Part shown: positions 24,456 to 37,262 of the stretch, in pieces | Numbering within the stretch: position 1 is the stretch's first letter | Layout of the letters: every line of letters begins with the position of its first letter | Assembly (NCBI GenBank): GCA_015501075.1 | Contig: JADNYJ010000060.1 | Coordinates: forward strand, 152,216-216,215 | Length of the DNA stretch: 64,000 nucleotides | DNA from: Gymnopilus junonius | Lineage: Eukaryota; Basidiomycota; Agaricomycetes; Agaricales; Galerinaceae | Direction of reading: 5' to 3' | Translations under genes and position numbers: made by a program | Notes under the pieces: generated by a model | Told to the model about the DNA's origin: nothing | The model's database searches: none | What the model saw: the letters and a program-made list of their open reading frames with translations, nothing else

Positions 24456-25704
24456 ATGCTCGGTCTTGAAAGCGCGAGGCTCGTCTTCGACTTACCGGCT
24501 GTGCTGTCTCTGCTCTACCTCCATCGCAACCCCGACCCGTTGGCCGCCTCGTCGCGCGTTCTCTACGCGTCTTCGTACAGACTTCTTTGAATATACCTCC
24601 GGGCGGTGGATGTAAGTCTCATACATGTCATTCTATGGGATATATGTCTAACCCGTAATCTGGTATGCTCAGCTTCAACGATGACCTTCGCCACGCAGAG
24701 CGCAGACGTGTCTTCAAGGTCGATGAGCTAAGACGTCTTGCAGCGGAGTCCATCAATCGGAATCCTGACGATATCGTCCGCCTGGAAAAATCAGCTGAGG
24801 CTGTGTTTAACCGCACCTTCCTCATTACCATGCGTGGTGGCTTCCAAATGGTAGCGCGTATCCCGTACCCGGTTACAGTTCCCAAGTACTTCGCTGTCGC
24901 TAGTGAAGTGGCTACTATGACCTTACTCCGTTCCTTCGGGCTGCATATTCCTGAGCTATACGAGTACTCGCCTGCGCCGAACAACGCAGCAGGGACCGAG
25001 TAGATCTTCATGGAATTTGTACAAGGCACCAACTTAAGCGACATATGGTTTGACCTAGAGGAAGGCGAAATCATTTCAATCTCACGACAACTTGCTGAAC
25101 TCGAGTCGAAGATGATGTCGATTGCTTTCCCAGCTGGTGGAAGCCTATACTATACAAAAGACTTGGAGAATGCGGCCGGGAGCGCCTCTGGGCCTACTAG
25201 GCAGGGCATCACACTAGGGAACAAACGTTTCTGCGTCGGCCCAGATACAAGTCTGCCTCTATGGTTCGGCAGGAGATCACAGCTCGACGTAAATCGAGGA
25301 CCATGTAGGCCGCTCCCCGCCTTTTTTCTGTTACTCCCTTAAACTAACTAATAACAATAGACGAAAATGCCGAAGGGGGAGCCGAAAAGGAATTAGCTGA
25401 TTTACCGTGGTTCGGTCGACCGCTGTTGCTATTCCAGCGCGTAAGGAGGGAAGCTTACAAGTACCAGGAGCAGCCGCCGTCGCATCACGTCGAAAACCTG
25501 GACCGCTTTCTCAGCATCGCGGCGTCACTGACCCCCAGCGACCCCGCCCTAGGTCACTTCCTCATCCGCCATCCTGACCTCCAGCCAAGCAATATCATCG
25601 TCTCTAGGTCGCCTGACTCTAAATTGCACATCGTCGGCCTGATCGACTGGCAACACACCTCGATCCTACCGGACCTTTGTCGGCGCATATGGAATACATA
25701 CTAA
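24456..25704 (+). pseudogene. Aminoglycoside-phosphotransferase-like (APH) protein, broken
   Basis: This copy belongs to the large agaricomycete APH/kinase-like family. Readable parts: FSTRLRTDFFEYTSGRW, spliced at 24612-24672 to IFNDDLRHAERRRVF, then ELRRLAAESINRNPDD, FLITMRGGFQMVARIPYPVT, FMEFVQGTNLSDIW and RFCVGPDTSLPLWFGRRSQL. An intron (about 25304-25360) leads to YENAEGG and then to FLIRHPDLQPSNIIVSRSPD (catalytic HxDLxxxN) and GLIDWQHTSILP. Breaks: the codon expected to be Tyr before IFMEF is TAG at 25001-25003. The N-terminal frame from the ATG at 24456 differs by one base from the FSTRL frame. The protein stops just after TSILP, losing the C-terminal third. The abrupt end abuts a GMC fragment, suggesting a recombination junction near 25680-25750. 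Confidence 0.75.
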
Positions 25705-25729
25705 TTGTGAGTCACTTGTTTAGACCTTG

Positions 25730-26359
25730 GCGTACTTTACTCAACGTTTTTCAGGATGGTTTTGGCTCGTTTGGACCGTTAACTCAACCGGCTGAAGGGA
25801 GTTTTTTGACTGCACTGACTGCCGTTGTGTCTCCAACATCTCGTGCGTGTTCCCTTGCACCTGCTTCGAATGCGTTAACCTCACCACTTGATCAGGTGGA
25901 AATGGATACTGGCTTCATCCAACCCATTTGATAATCCCTTGATCGATCCAGGCTGTCTTTCCACCGAGTTTGACATCTTCACAATGGTTCAGACGATAAA
26001 AGATGTGCAGACTTTCACTGCTGTCTCCCCATGGGCCGGGACATTTAGCCACCCTGTCGGGACGGCTGCGATGTCGCCCTTCGACGCTAATTGGGGAGTC
26101 GTCAATCCGGACTTGACACTCAAAGGTGCTAAAGGACTAAGGATTGTCGACGCTTCCGTCTTTGCGAGTGACATTTATGTGACTGTCACCCAGAGCAACG
26201 CTTGACGAGGAACCCTTTCTTCATCATTTCTATCAGCCTGCAATTCCGGAAAACCATCCACAAGCTCTTGTTTGCGCTATTGCTGAAAAAGCAGCTCACC
26301 TTATTCAAGCGTCTCACCCAGATGAATTACTCGAACACGTTATCCAGCCGAGAAAATAA
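25730..26359 (+). pseudogene. GMC oxidoreductase, C-terminal fragment
   Basis: This is the C-terminal domain of a glucose-methanol-choline (aryl-alcohol-oxidase-like) FAD enzyme. Segments: GPLTQPAEGSFLTALTAVVS, an intron near 25842-25895, then ASSNPFDNPLIDPG, LSTEFDIFTMVQTIKDVQTF, the active-site GTFSHPVGTAAMSP, GVVNPDLTLKGAKGLRIVDA and SVF. A 73-nt GC-AG intron (26164-26236) then joins to PAIPENHPQALVCAIAEKAA, ending PRK with TAA at 26357-26359. The FAD-binding N-terminal half is absent, and about 30 residues that normally lie between the DVQTF region and the HPVGT motif are missing. It therefore cannot be an active oxidase. The active-site His of SHPVGT is retained. Confidence 0.75.
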
Positions 26360-26771
26360 CATACACTCAATGCGCAATGATTTACCTATCAGTTCCTAAG
26401 AAGGTTCATGTTCAAGCAACGGTGTACGACGTTTGACAAAGGAAGACGCGAGAGAATGAAAGGCTTGTTTTTAGCCAGAAAAGCCGCATAATCTTCAGAG
26501 TGGGTGCTATTTTCAAGCTTTGGGTAGCAATCGCCATTTAGAGCCTCATTGCCACCGTGATGGTGCAACTTCAAGTTTAAATTTAAGAACAGCGCATTAC
26601 CAAGTGGTCTCATTATTCCCGTCTCCGCCGTAGGCACCTAGTGCGCACGATCTCGATTCAGGATTCGAAGCTTCTTGCTACTCTATCTATATTCTGTATG
26701 CTAGAATCTTGCACCCCTGATTTGTGGGGTGTCATAGGTGGCGTCACACGTTGTGGATGATGTTACCACCA

Positions 26772-26933
26772 CTAAAAATCTAATTTACGATGACGGGCTC
26801 GTTGCTTGATCTTCTTCTGATCGGCCGGAGAGGTTGAACGTTGAACGAATAATTGTATTGTCCAGAAAGAGCCGCAGCAGACCGTAACAAATGCTAGAGA
26901 GATCGAAAATTTAATCGTTTCACCAGGAGGCAT
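26772..26933 (-). CDS. Possible small single-pass membrane protein, 53 aa
   Basis: A short open frame begins at an ATG (26933): MPPGETIKFSISLAFVTVCC, continues with a hydrophobic stretch and then a strongly basic tail (KKIKQRARHRK), ending with TAG at 26772. One membrane helix plus a basic C-terminus is the plan of many small mitochondrial or ER proteins, but I recognise no family. It sits alone between the GMC fragment and the GDP-fucose synthase gene. It could equally be chance. Confidence 0.25.
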   Translation of the reverse strand: MPPGETIKFSISLAFVTVCCGSFWTIQLFVQRSTSPADQKKIKQRARHRKLDF

Positions 26934-27194
26934 TGTCCGCAGTTGAACTTTCCGATATACGTAGCAGTGAAAGCCAAGTGTTATGAAAGAAGAGAATGGC
27001 ATGAATGGTATTCAGCAATCGACCAACAACGAACACTAGATAGAAAGCAGATATCAAATCTATCGGAAATTGCAAGCAGGGGGCAGGGGTGGGGTATTTT
27101 CAAATATTCTTGCTTCTTGCCTTCTCAGTCTATGGGATGTATGTAGCATGTAGATGCGGAGTCCGATTCCGATTATGATCCAGTAATGGTGTGT

Positions 27195-28757
<1,563 letters not shown>

Positions 28758-29044
28758 AGTATCGTGGTTAGAAGTCAAGAATAAACTGGGAGCCATAACG
28801 TTTTCTGGGTTCACTTTCGCAAACATCGCAACAAACTATCAGATAAGATAAGGTCTGCAATAAATAGCCAAACACGTGCTTGATCCCGCTCTGTATGGGG
28901 TGGACACGGAGTGCGAAATTCGAGCAGGCGGAAACGAATGGCTTTCTTTACGTCTTTCTCCAACTCTGCTCCATCTTTATAATAATACTAGTACCCTCAG
29001 AGCCAGAGCTCTATAGACTTTTCCTTTTCATTTCAAATTAATCC
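28758..29044. promoter_or_regulatory. Bidirectional promoter GDP-fucose synthase/FAD1
   Basis: This 287-bp stretch separates two divergent start codons. It contains a palindromic E-box CACGTG at 28873-28878, a possible bHLH factor site. Such a hexamer is common by chance, so its role is not shown. Confidence 0.5.
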
Positions 29045-30460
29045 ATGACCGCGATGGACTGCACGAGCGTCGCAGATCAAGTCTATGGGCTAGCAGCGCA
29101 ATTGCCATCCGACTCGGACTCGCTGCCAGGGATGGTTAGAGAGGCGCTCGAGGTCATTGACCAATGCTTGGACACCCATGGGTGGGTCCTTGAATAACCC
29201 CCTTCCAGAGGAGAAATTGATTTCATATCCTCTCAAATTGCTCAAGGCCAGACAACGTCTCCCTGAGCTTCAACGGAGGCAAAGATTGTGCGTCTATTTC
29301 CTTCCCTTTCAGTATCCAGTCGACTAATATATCTTGGATTATTTATTACAATCGTCTAGGCACGGTCCTGCTCCATCTATACGCCGGCGCTCTCGCTCGA
29401 AGACTCAAAGACTCTGAACCGATGAAACCCATCCACGCAATCTACATCCCCGTCCCATCGCCTTTCAAAGTCCTGGAAGATTTCATCGACGAAGCAGCCA
29501 GTTTGTACAACCTCGACTTGTTCTCATGTAGACCCGAGGCTCCTCAGGTGGAGAGTGTCGTGACTCCCACGCCGCGAGAAGCCAGTGGCACATCCGACTC
29601 AGCTTCTGGGTATGTTGATTCGGAGTCGCCGCAGCGGCCACCGCCGCCCACTAAAGCGGTGGGCAAGTCCAAAGGAGGCGAAGGCATGCGCGAAGCTCTG
29701 GCGACATACAAGCACAAGTTCCCGCACATCTCAGCTATCCTGATAGGCACCCGCCGGACCGACCCACATGGTGGTAAGTTTATCTTCCATCTTACACACT
29801 TCTCCCAACTGGATAATTAGTTCTTGTCAAATGACTTTTATGCTGACAATCAATTCGTTCCATATGTACTCTATGTGGGTGTGTTACAGCGAAACTATCC
29901 CATCGGAATATGACCGATCCGGCTGGCCCACATTTGAGCGCGTCAACCCGATCATCAACTGGTCGTACAACGACGTGTGGGCGTTCCTCCGGCGGCTCAA
30001 AGTGCCTTATTGCTGCCTATACGACGAAGGGTGTGTGTGCATTTTTTTTCAAAATAATAATTTGTATCTTTGTTCTGATCAAATGAAATTTGCATTCTAG
30101 ATACACCTCCTCGGATCGACGTACAACACATTCCCCAATCCCGCCTCTTGGTCCATTCACCGCCTCATTAGAAGCACCACCGACAGTGACAGAAACAGAA
30201 ACAATCCACTAACCACAACCACAAATGGAACCAGTGCGATCCCCACCCACACCTACCCACTCTAACACCAGCGAACCCAAAATAAATGGGAACGGGAACG
30301 GGAAGACCCTACCACCGCGCCTGCACTCGTGCCAGTATCAGCGACAGTATCAGCACCAGCACCGGCACCAGTGCAGTATAAACCCGCATATGAACTGCAC
30401 GATGGGAATTTGGAGAGGTCGGGGCGGGGGAGTGGGGTGTTGCAGAGTAATGTACAATGA
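29045..30460 (+). CDS. FAD1: FAD synthase (FMN adenylyltransferase, PAPS-reductase fold), with apparent frameshifts
   Basis: This enzyme adenylates FMN to FAD. The start at 29045 gives a leader ending CLDTHG, spliced to [20 protein letters not shown] (PP-loop SFNGGKD), then [25 protein letters not shown] and a Pro/Ser insertion. Then come [28 protein letters not shown], an intron to [31 protein letters not shown], and [16 protein letters not shown] spliced to [12 protein letters not shown], a Thr/Pro/Ala linker and the C-terminus [17 protein letters not shown] follow, with TGA at 30458-30460. Two single bases appear to be missing: one near 29919-29924 between NMTDP and GWPTF, and one near 30109 before LGSTYN. 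A TAA lies in the linker at 30263-30265. All conserved blocks are present, so a consensus error or a very young pseudogene is likely. Confidence 0.85.
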
Positions 30461-31299
30461 GGGGGAAGGGGGGTGGTTATGGTTGTAGATAGGGTTGGGG
30501 ATGGTTGGGTTGGGTTTGGGACTTGGGTAGGATTGGAAGATAGATGGGCGGATGGATGGAAGGACGGGTCGTAGGTTGGAATGAAAGTTAATGACAATGA
30601 CAATGACAATGTTTATAAGTAACGACAAGTGCTATTCTATAGAAGACTTGGAAATTGATTGGACTTTTTTGAAATCGCAATACTGTAACTTATTCGATCC
30701 ATTGTTCTGGCTCAGAACCCGTTATGACTTCAGGTAAATATTTCGAATCCCGGATCCACAACTATGTTGAAACTTGAGTGCTCAGCGAACTACCGCATGT
30801 AAGGGAGTATGTAAGTATGTATCTAATAATTCTAATTTCTATCAATATACGCATAGCATACATGCATTTATAAAAAGTGGCCCAATCATATATAAAACCG
30901 CCCAAGCATGTATATATGTATGTATGTATTAATGAAGGGATGAATGGATGGATGCACGTCCTGTATGTATGTAAACGAACAACAGATTGAAAGGTCTAAC
31001 CGTAACAGTAACAACCTCTACTACAATGAATAATTTGAATGCCGAGAATCGTCGAATGGATCGAATGGGTGGAAATAAATGATCCAATATCAAAACAATA
31101 CATACCATGCAACGCAACGCAACAGCACAAGGGGTCCCATATAACCAATAACCATTAATCAGTCATCATCCTTCCAGCACATGCAATCGCCATCGCCATC
31201 GCAAAGACAAAATCGAATCTTGGCATGACGCACGCCGCACGCCGCACGATCAATGAACGATCCAACGAACCATCATCGCCCATCGCCCATCAATATCGC
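30461..31299. other. Convergent 3' region with simple repeats
   Basis: This lies between the ends of FAD1 and the transporter gene. It has a G-rich strand bias just after FAD1 (30420-30560), a short GACAAT tandem near 30591-30610, and TATG/GGATGAATG-type microsatellite sequence near 30908-30955. The open frames on the minus strand here (30262-30628) are antisense low-complexity products and not genes. Confidence 0.55.
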
Positions 31300-32780
31300 T
31301 CATTGCGGCTTCTCCTTCATCTCGCCCGACTCCACATCTTGCACTTTAACCCGCTCGTACGACCCACGGCGGGAGGACGTGGTGGATTTATTGGGGGTGC
31401 TATTAGAGGTGGACTGTGATTCTTGGTGTTTGACCCAAGTGTATAGGATGGAGCCGAGGAGGATGATGGCGATGGAAGATGCGCGGCCGCTGGTTGAGTG
31501 ATGGATGAATATGAATAGAGAAGAGAGATAAATAGAGAAGAGGTCAGATAAAAATAAGAATTAAGAATTAAGAAAGAGGATTCAATCGAGATGTGGAAGA
31601 GATATGAATGAATGTTACTTACGTTGTGATGATATCGTGGAAGAGCCACATGCCCAAAAGGGAGGCGGCGACACCGCGGACTGCGGAGGACACCATGTGC
31701 GTGATGGGGGAGGTGACTTTAATAGAAAGTAAGCTGGCGATGCTCATCATGAATCCGAGGACACCCTAGGATAGTTAGAATGTAGTTAGCGGGGATCATC
31801 AATGGAACGAAGGAACAAACTGACGGTGATAGCTGACCCCCACAGGAAAGTGGCGAGAGGCGACATGACGCCAGGCTTCACGAGCAGCTCGTCCACCCCA
31901 AACAGCAGTTTTAGCACATCCCCGCCTTCACCCGCCAGGACCAACAGCGGCGCAAGCACCACCGCACTTAATAAATTCGTATACCACGAGAGCGCCAGTG
32001 CACTACCCCCTACGACCCCCAGACTCTGCTTGATGACGACGGAATGGGTAGCGGTGATCGCGGAGCTGGCGACGCCGAAGCCGACGCCGATCCAGGAGAG
32101 GGGCGTTCCGTCGAGGAAGACGCCGATGAAGAAGCCCATTGTGACGATGGCGCAGCAGAGGAGGATGCGCAGGGAGGGACGGGAGTGCAGGAAGATAAAG
32201 GAGGTGCCGACGGTGAAGGGGAGGACGAGCCCGCGCGCGACTTGGTAGAATGAGGCATCGACGTATTTGAGGGTGTAGTTGCTGAAGCTGCGATGGGATT
32301 GGGGTGAATGAGGGTGGATATGGGGGAAGGAGAGGAGGGAACGAACCTGAGTCCGACGACGTTCAAGGCGACCATGGGGACGAGGCCTTTGCAGGTGGCG
32401 AGGTCAAAGGTGAGTCTGTCAGGGAGTAACCGTAGTGCGTCGGATATGAGGAACAAGATGGCGGCTATGGCGAGTTGAGACCACAGGAAGAACAGCGGGG
32501 TCGTTGTGACATTGAGCACCCACTTGTTGCTGCACATATCGCATGGGTAAGAGAATAGAGACAAATGCTAGTCACACGTACGCAACGACCATCTGCAAGT
32601 GAATGTCAGCAGTGTCTCGTTGAGGATATGCGCAGGTATGCTTACCGCCAGCGCTGCCACGAGATAGAAGAGGACGACACCCGTCTACATGAATTAAGAC
32701 ACTGGACACGAGGAGCAGGGGATGATACATACCACGAGTGAGCGCGAGGCAGGTTTGGCAGGAGCATTTTGGGGCGCCAT
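31300..32780 (-). CDS. GDP-fucose transporter, SLC35C1-type nucleotide-sugar transporter
   Basis: This is a ten-helix Golgi nucleotide-sugar antiporter. The start at 32780 gives APQNAPAKPASRSLV, spliced through tiny exons (TGVVLFYLVAALA, MVVA) to NKWVLNVTTTPLFFLWSQLA. That NKWVLN...FLWSQ block matches SLC35C1. It continues with GLVPMVALNVVGLSFSNYTL, KYVDASFYQVARGLVLPFTV (family KYV..AFY.V.R), RILLCCAIVTMGFFIGV, GVASSAITATHSVVIKQSLG, LSWYTNLLSAVVLAPLLVLA, GFMMSIASLLSIKVTSPITH, MVSSAVRGVAASLLGMW and IAIILLGSILYTWVKHQE, then a polar tail to TGA at 31300-31302. All joins keep frame. The GALNK motif of fungal GDP-mannose carriers is absent. Proximity to both GDP-fucose enzymes strongly supports GDP-fucose as substrate; this substrate is inferred, not shown. 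Confidence 0.9.
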
Positions 32781-32954
32781 GGCGGGGAGGGTGGTATAAC
32801 GAGCGAGGGGGGTATGGCTTGACTATAAGAGAGAGAGCAGCCCAGCCAAGTCGTCAAGGGGTTGCCGTGGGAATTGTAAATTATTGAAATCGTTTTTGAT
32901 AGCCGAAGGCCACTCAAGCGCGTCGCGTCAGCTTGAACCAGCCTTTGTTAGAGA
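32781..32954. promoter_or_regulatory. Bidirectional promoter transporter/MRE11
   Basis: Only 174 bp separate the start codons of the GDP-fucose transporter (minus) and MRE11 (plus). Both promoters and 5' UTRs must fit here or overlap the genes. No particular element was recognised. Confidence 0.55.
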
Positions 32955-35900
32955 ATGTCCCAGTCTCAAGGCTCCCCGCAACCACCGCCGTCTACAGACA
33001 CCAATGGATTACAGGATGACTGTTAGTCTTGTAAACCGTCTTCTACCGGCGCCTGCCGTGCACCCTAGCTGATAGACCTTTCCCCCTCTAAGACGCCGAT
33101 GATACCATCCGCATTATGCTCGCGACGGACACCCACATCGGCTACATGGAGCGCGATCCCGTGAGAGGCCAGGACTCCATCAACACTTTCAAAGAGATCC
33201 TCCAGCTGGCTGTGAAACACGAGGCAAGTCCCTCCGCCCCGCCCAGAACCACGCAGAGTCTGAATTCGGTAACACAGGTCGACTTTATCCTCCTCGCCGG
33301 GGACCTCTTCCACGAAACAAGCCTTCGCGCGAATGTCTCTACAACGTCACCGCCCTCCTGCGAGAGTACACTCTGGGCGACAAACCCGTCCAACTCGAGC
33401 TGCTCAGCGACCCTCTGGAAGGCAAGCCGAGGGGTTTTCGTAAGCCTTCCCTCTATCCGTTAGAACGGCATTCAACAAGCACAGGTTCCCAGCTATCAAC
33501 TACGAAGACCCGAATCTGAACGTCGGCATACCCGTCTTTTCAATACACGGGAACCACGATGACCCTCAAGGCGTCGGCGCTGTAAGTCCCCTTCCTCCCC
33601 TCCCCTTCCCCTCCATGTCATTCCACTCCCACCTAGGACGGCGCCCTCTGCGCACTCGACATCCTCTCCGTCACCGGCTCGTCAACTACATGGGCAAAAT
33701 CGACCTGCCCCTCAACGAAGGCGAAGCTTCCTCTTCCTCTGGTATCATGGTCCGCCCTGTCCTTCTCCGGAAGGGCACCACGCGACTGGGCTTGTACGGT
33801 ATCGGCAACGTCAAAGACCAGCGGATGCACTTTGAGTTGAGGAGTAATCGCGTCAAGATGTTCATGCCCAGGGATAAGGACAAGTGGTTCAATATGTTAC
33901 TGTTGCATCAGAACAGGTATGATTTCTTCATCTTCCTTTCTTTTGTTCTGATGTTTTGAGCGCAGAGTCAAGCATGGTCCGCAGGAGTTCGTCCCGGAAG
34001 GCATGTTCGACGACAGCGTCGACCTCGTCGTGTGGGGACACGAACACGACTGTCGTATCGTTCCCGAACCCGTCGCGGGCAAGAACTACTACATCACCCA
34101 ACCAGGATCTTCAGTGGCCACATCCCTCGCAGATGGAGAAGCCATCGAAAAGTCGGTCCTTATATATATCTTTTACACTGAAAAGCATCTGCTGAGAAAT
34201 GAACCTTCAGGCATGTAGCTCTGCTCCAGATCCAAGGCAAAGAATTCAAGTTGACCCCGATTCCGCTACGCACCGTGCGGCCGTTCGTGATTGAGCAAGT
34301 AGTATTGAACGAAGTGGCGGAAGAGGAGGGTGTAGATCTCAATGACCAAATGTCCATCACGAAATATCTCAAAGCCAAGGTGCGTACTGGGCAAAGTGCA
34401 CTGAAAATAATAATGAGATAATAAATGACGACGTTCTTTTATTATTATTGCGTTTTAGGTGAACGCCCTAATTGATCAAGCGAATCAGTTATGGGACGAA
34501 CGGAATGCGAAAGCGGTTGAAGAGGGTGAACCCGAGCTGCCAAGAATGTTACCTCTCGTCCGGCTCAAGGTACGCTATACCCTTCCTTCCAAAATCCCAC
34601 CTTTCATATCCCACCTTACCACCCCCCGTCTCCCTCTCCCTAGGTCGACACAACCGGCGTAACCGAAACATCCAACCCCATCCGCTTCGGCCAAGAATTC
34701 CAAGGCCGCATCGCCAACCCACGCGATCTACTCACATTCCACCGCTCCAAACGCTCCGCCGCAGCCTCTTCCAATTCCAAATCAGGCCTGGACGTCGACC
34801 AGCCCGAGCTGAGCATCGACGACCCCACGCTGAGCGTCAGCGAGAAACTGGCCAGGGTGAGAGTGGGGACGTTGGTGAGGGAGTATTTGGCGGCGCAGGA
34901 GCTGCAGTTGTTGGGTGAGGGAGGGATGTCGGATGCGATTCAGATGTTTGTGGAGAAGGATGATACGCATGCGATTCAGGCGTGGGTTCTTTTTTTTTTC
35001 CTTGATTGTTTTCTTGTGGGCGATGGGACTGACGGAATCTTTCAGACATGTCACCAAAGCGCTGAAAGTGCTCATGAAGAACGTCCAGCCCACTGAGGAC
35101 ATTGAAGTAGACGAAGGCGATCTAGACGACATGGTTCGTATTCCTATCCTCCCCTCCCTCCGCTCTAAACAAGCCTAAAACTACAAACTTACCAACGACC
35201 CATTACCTCCCTCCCACCGCACAGCTAACAAAAGCAAAAGAACGCCAAGAGAAAGAATATTCTGAATCGCTCAAACGACTAAATCCGCCAAAGCAAAAGC
35301 GAAAGCAAAATCAAAATCCAAAGAGTCGGATAACGAGTCCGTCGACTCCATCATGATGGATGTGGATATGGACGTTGTCCTGGGATGTCGGAGTTTGATG
35401 AGGATGAGGATGAGGAGGCCCTTCCACCACCACCGAAGAGGAGAGCGGCGGCGGCAGCGAAGGCTAAACCTGCTGCTGCCAAGGCACCGGCGAAGAAGAC
35501 GACTGCGGCAAAGAAAGCTCCAGCTAAGACTGCTGCGAAGAAGAGCGCTGCGAAAGGTAAAGGAAAGAAAGTGGAGGTACGTCTTTTTTCTTTTTTTTTG
35601 GGGGGGTGCTGTTCAGCTCGTTGATTCGGCCCCCTCTTTTTTCTTTCTGCAGAGTGATTCGGACGAGGTGATCGAGCTTGACGACGATGACGACGACAAC
35701 AACAACAACGAGGAAGATGACGATGAGGATGAAGAACCCGAACCCGAACCCGCTCCGAAACCTACGAAACGCACGAACAGAGCGGCCGTCCTTAGTCAAC
35801 CAGCGACGACCACCACGAAGAAGGCTCCGGCGAAGAGAGCTGCGGCGCACCATCGAGCAGGCGCACATCGCAGGCGCAGTCACAATTGACGTTTGCGCCT

Positions 35901-36064
35901 GCTGGGAGGTCGTCGAGGGCGGCTGCTACCAAGGCGAGGGGAGGATGATCGTGAGTGACACTTTTTTTTTCCTTTTTTTTTATGGGGAAGGTGCTGATTG
36001 ATTGTCCTTTTTTTTTATTTTTTTGCTGTTCAAGGTGGATGACGATGATGATGATGATGACTGA
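32955..36064 (+). CDS. MRE11: MRE11 double-strand break repair nuclease, with several apparent one-base deletions
   Basis: This is the Mn-dependent nuclease of the MRE11-RAD50-NBS1 complex. From the ATG at 32955: SQSQGSPQPPPSTDTNG, then RIMLATDTHIGYMERDPVRG (phosphodiesterase motif I), a 54-nt GC-AG intron (33224-33277), VDFILLAGDLFHE (II), INYEDPNLNVGIPVFSIHGN followed by HDDP (III) and LVNYMGKIDLP. LLLHQN and DLVVWGHEHDCRI (motifs IV/V), ITQPGSSVATSL, the capping-domain region PLVRLKVDTTG, FGQEFQGRIANPRDLL and VREYLAAQELQLL follow. The C-terminus is Lys/Ala- and Asp/Glu-rich with SQSQLTFAPAGRSSRAAA and a final Asp run (TGA 36062-36064). Frame slips needing one extra base occur near 33322, 33434-33486, 33677, 35276, 35380, 35846 and 35940, mostly at short G or C runs. 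Every conserved block survives, so sequence error is the simplest reading. Confidence 0.9.
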
Positions 36065-37262
36065 ACTGACGATTCACGGTCAAGACCACAGAATACCTAC
36101 CATATCACAGTGCTTTTTTCCTTTTTTCTTTTTTTTTTCTTGGTCGTTGTCACTTCATTGCACTCCTCCTTTGATCGTAATATTACTTAACTCATTCATT
36201 CTCGGACGTCCTCCGCGAGCACTGACTCGTTCGATTGATGCCTTTGCGTGCAGTAAAATTTACGCGTGAGAGTGAGAGAAGGAGTATATGACGCGTAAAG
36301 CATCCGAGACGCGTTGAGGTCCTTATTGTTCCAAGTACTAACCGCGGTCAATGCACATCAGGATCTCTGCGCTGCTAAGGTGGGTGGCTGGCTGGCTACG
36401 ATTCTCTTGTTCTGGTCTAAGTGGGGCATTTATGAAGTTTGGGTGCTTGTAAGAGAGGAAAGAATGAAGTGTTGACGTGCAAGAATGCAGAAGGCAAGGC
36501 AAGAGAGTTTGAACACGATCGTGTGATGCGTCTATATTTAGAACGCGTCGCCACAGTATAATCACGTGATTGAACTCAAGCGCAACTTTTTTGTTCTTTG
36601 TCCAAAACGACTCTCATTCTTATCCCCAACTTCTAACGTCTCATGGCAACCACTTATGTCTAGCGTTGGGTGCTCGATGCCTCGTGTGGATTATACAACA
36701 CTGTTCTCTAAACAATGCCCCCCATCTCCGGGACATCTTGTCTGGATTTATCATTTCGCAAGTGTCGTCGAAGACACGCTCTCCATTATCTTCTTTTTGG
36801 CGTATTTGACTCGTCTGGGCGTCGTTCTCATGGTTTCCGTATACTCCTACCTTTTGCTTTCTGGCTTGCTTTTGTATCGAGAGCCGATGTCTTACTGCCA
36901 GTGTGCCTGCAGGCTGCGGCTTTGTTTATTGCTGTAGGGCTAACAAGAGACTGATTGTCTTCGTACCTCGCTCTCTTTTCAAAGGAGCAACGCTTACATT
37001 CTGTCCTCGAGGCGGATAGCATAATGGGGGTTGCTATGCTTACTTTTTTGCTATGTACTGCCTCACTGAGTTTATTGTTCGGCCACGATTCCCCTTCTCT
37101 ATAAATGCCCTCGGACGAGGGTCCTGGCTACTTCACAATTTAAAACACATTCTCTATCAGGTTAGCTTCGGTCTTAAGGTCGACAGCGGAGATACACTTA
37201 TACTAACCCGCATCTACGTAGACTTTCCTTCACGAACTAAACCAACCCAACTAACGAAAACC
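36065..37262. other. Intergenic 1.2 kb
   Basis: This stretch contains T-rich 3' sequence of MRE11 and a cluster of ACGCGT hexamers (listed separately). Open frames at 36566-36954 are hydrophobic products of T-rich DNA without family content. Confidence 0.5.
36262..36548. promoter_or_regulatory. Cluster of four ACGCGT (MCB-like) sites
   Basis: ACGCGT occurs at 36262-36267, 36291-36296, 36309-36314 and 36543-36548. In fungi this MluI cell-cycle box is bound by MBF-type Swi6/Mbp1 factors and drives G1/S genes. Chance would give far fewer than one in 290 bp. A 10-nt palindrome with CACGTG lies at 36561-36570. The target gene is unclear, since the flanking genes are MRE11 (ending upstream) and the LRR gene starting at 37263. 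Confidence 0.4.

Noticed and set aside
30262..30628. Minus-strand frames rich in Ser/Pro/Thr
   Set aside because: Low-complexity shadow of the FAD synthase C-terminal linker and 3' G-rich sequence; no family content.
32010..32564. 184-residue minus-strand frame in the transporter gene
   Set aside because: It runs through an intron into the wrong frame; splicing at about 32345-32285 restores the real transporter sequence.
37053..37262. N-terminal extension of the LRR gene from 37053
   Set aside because: The extension is not protein-like and the ATG at 37263 begins the Pro-rich leader directly; kept as the less likely start.
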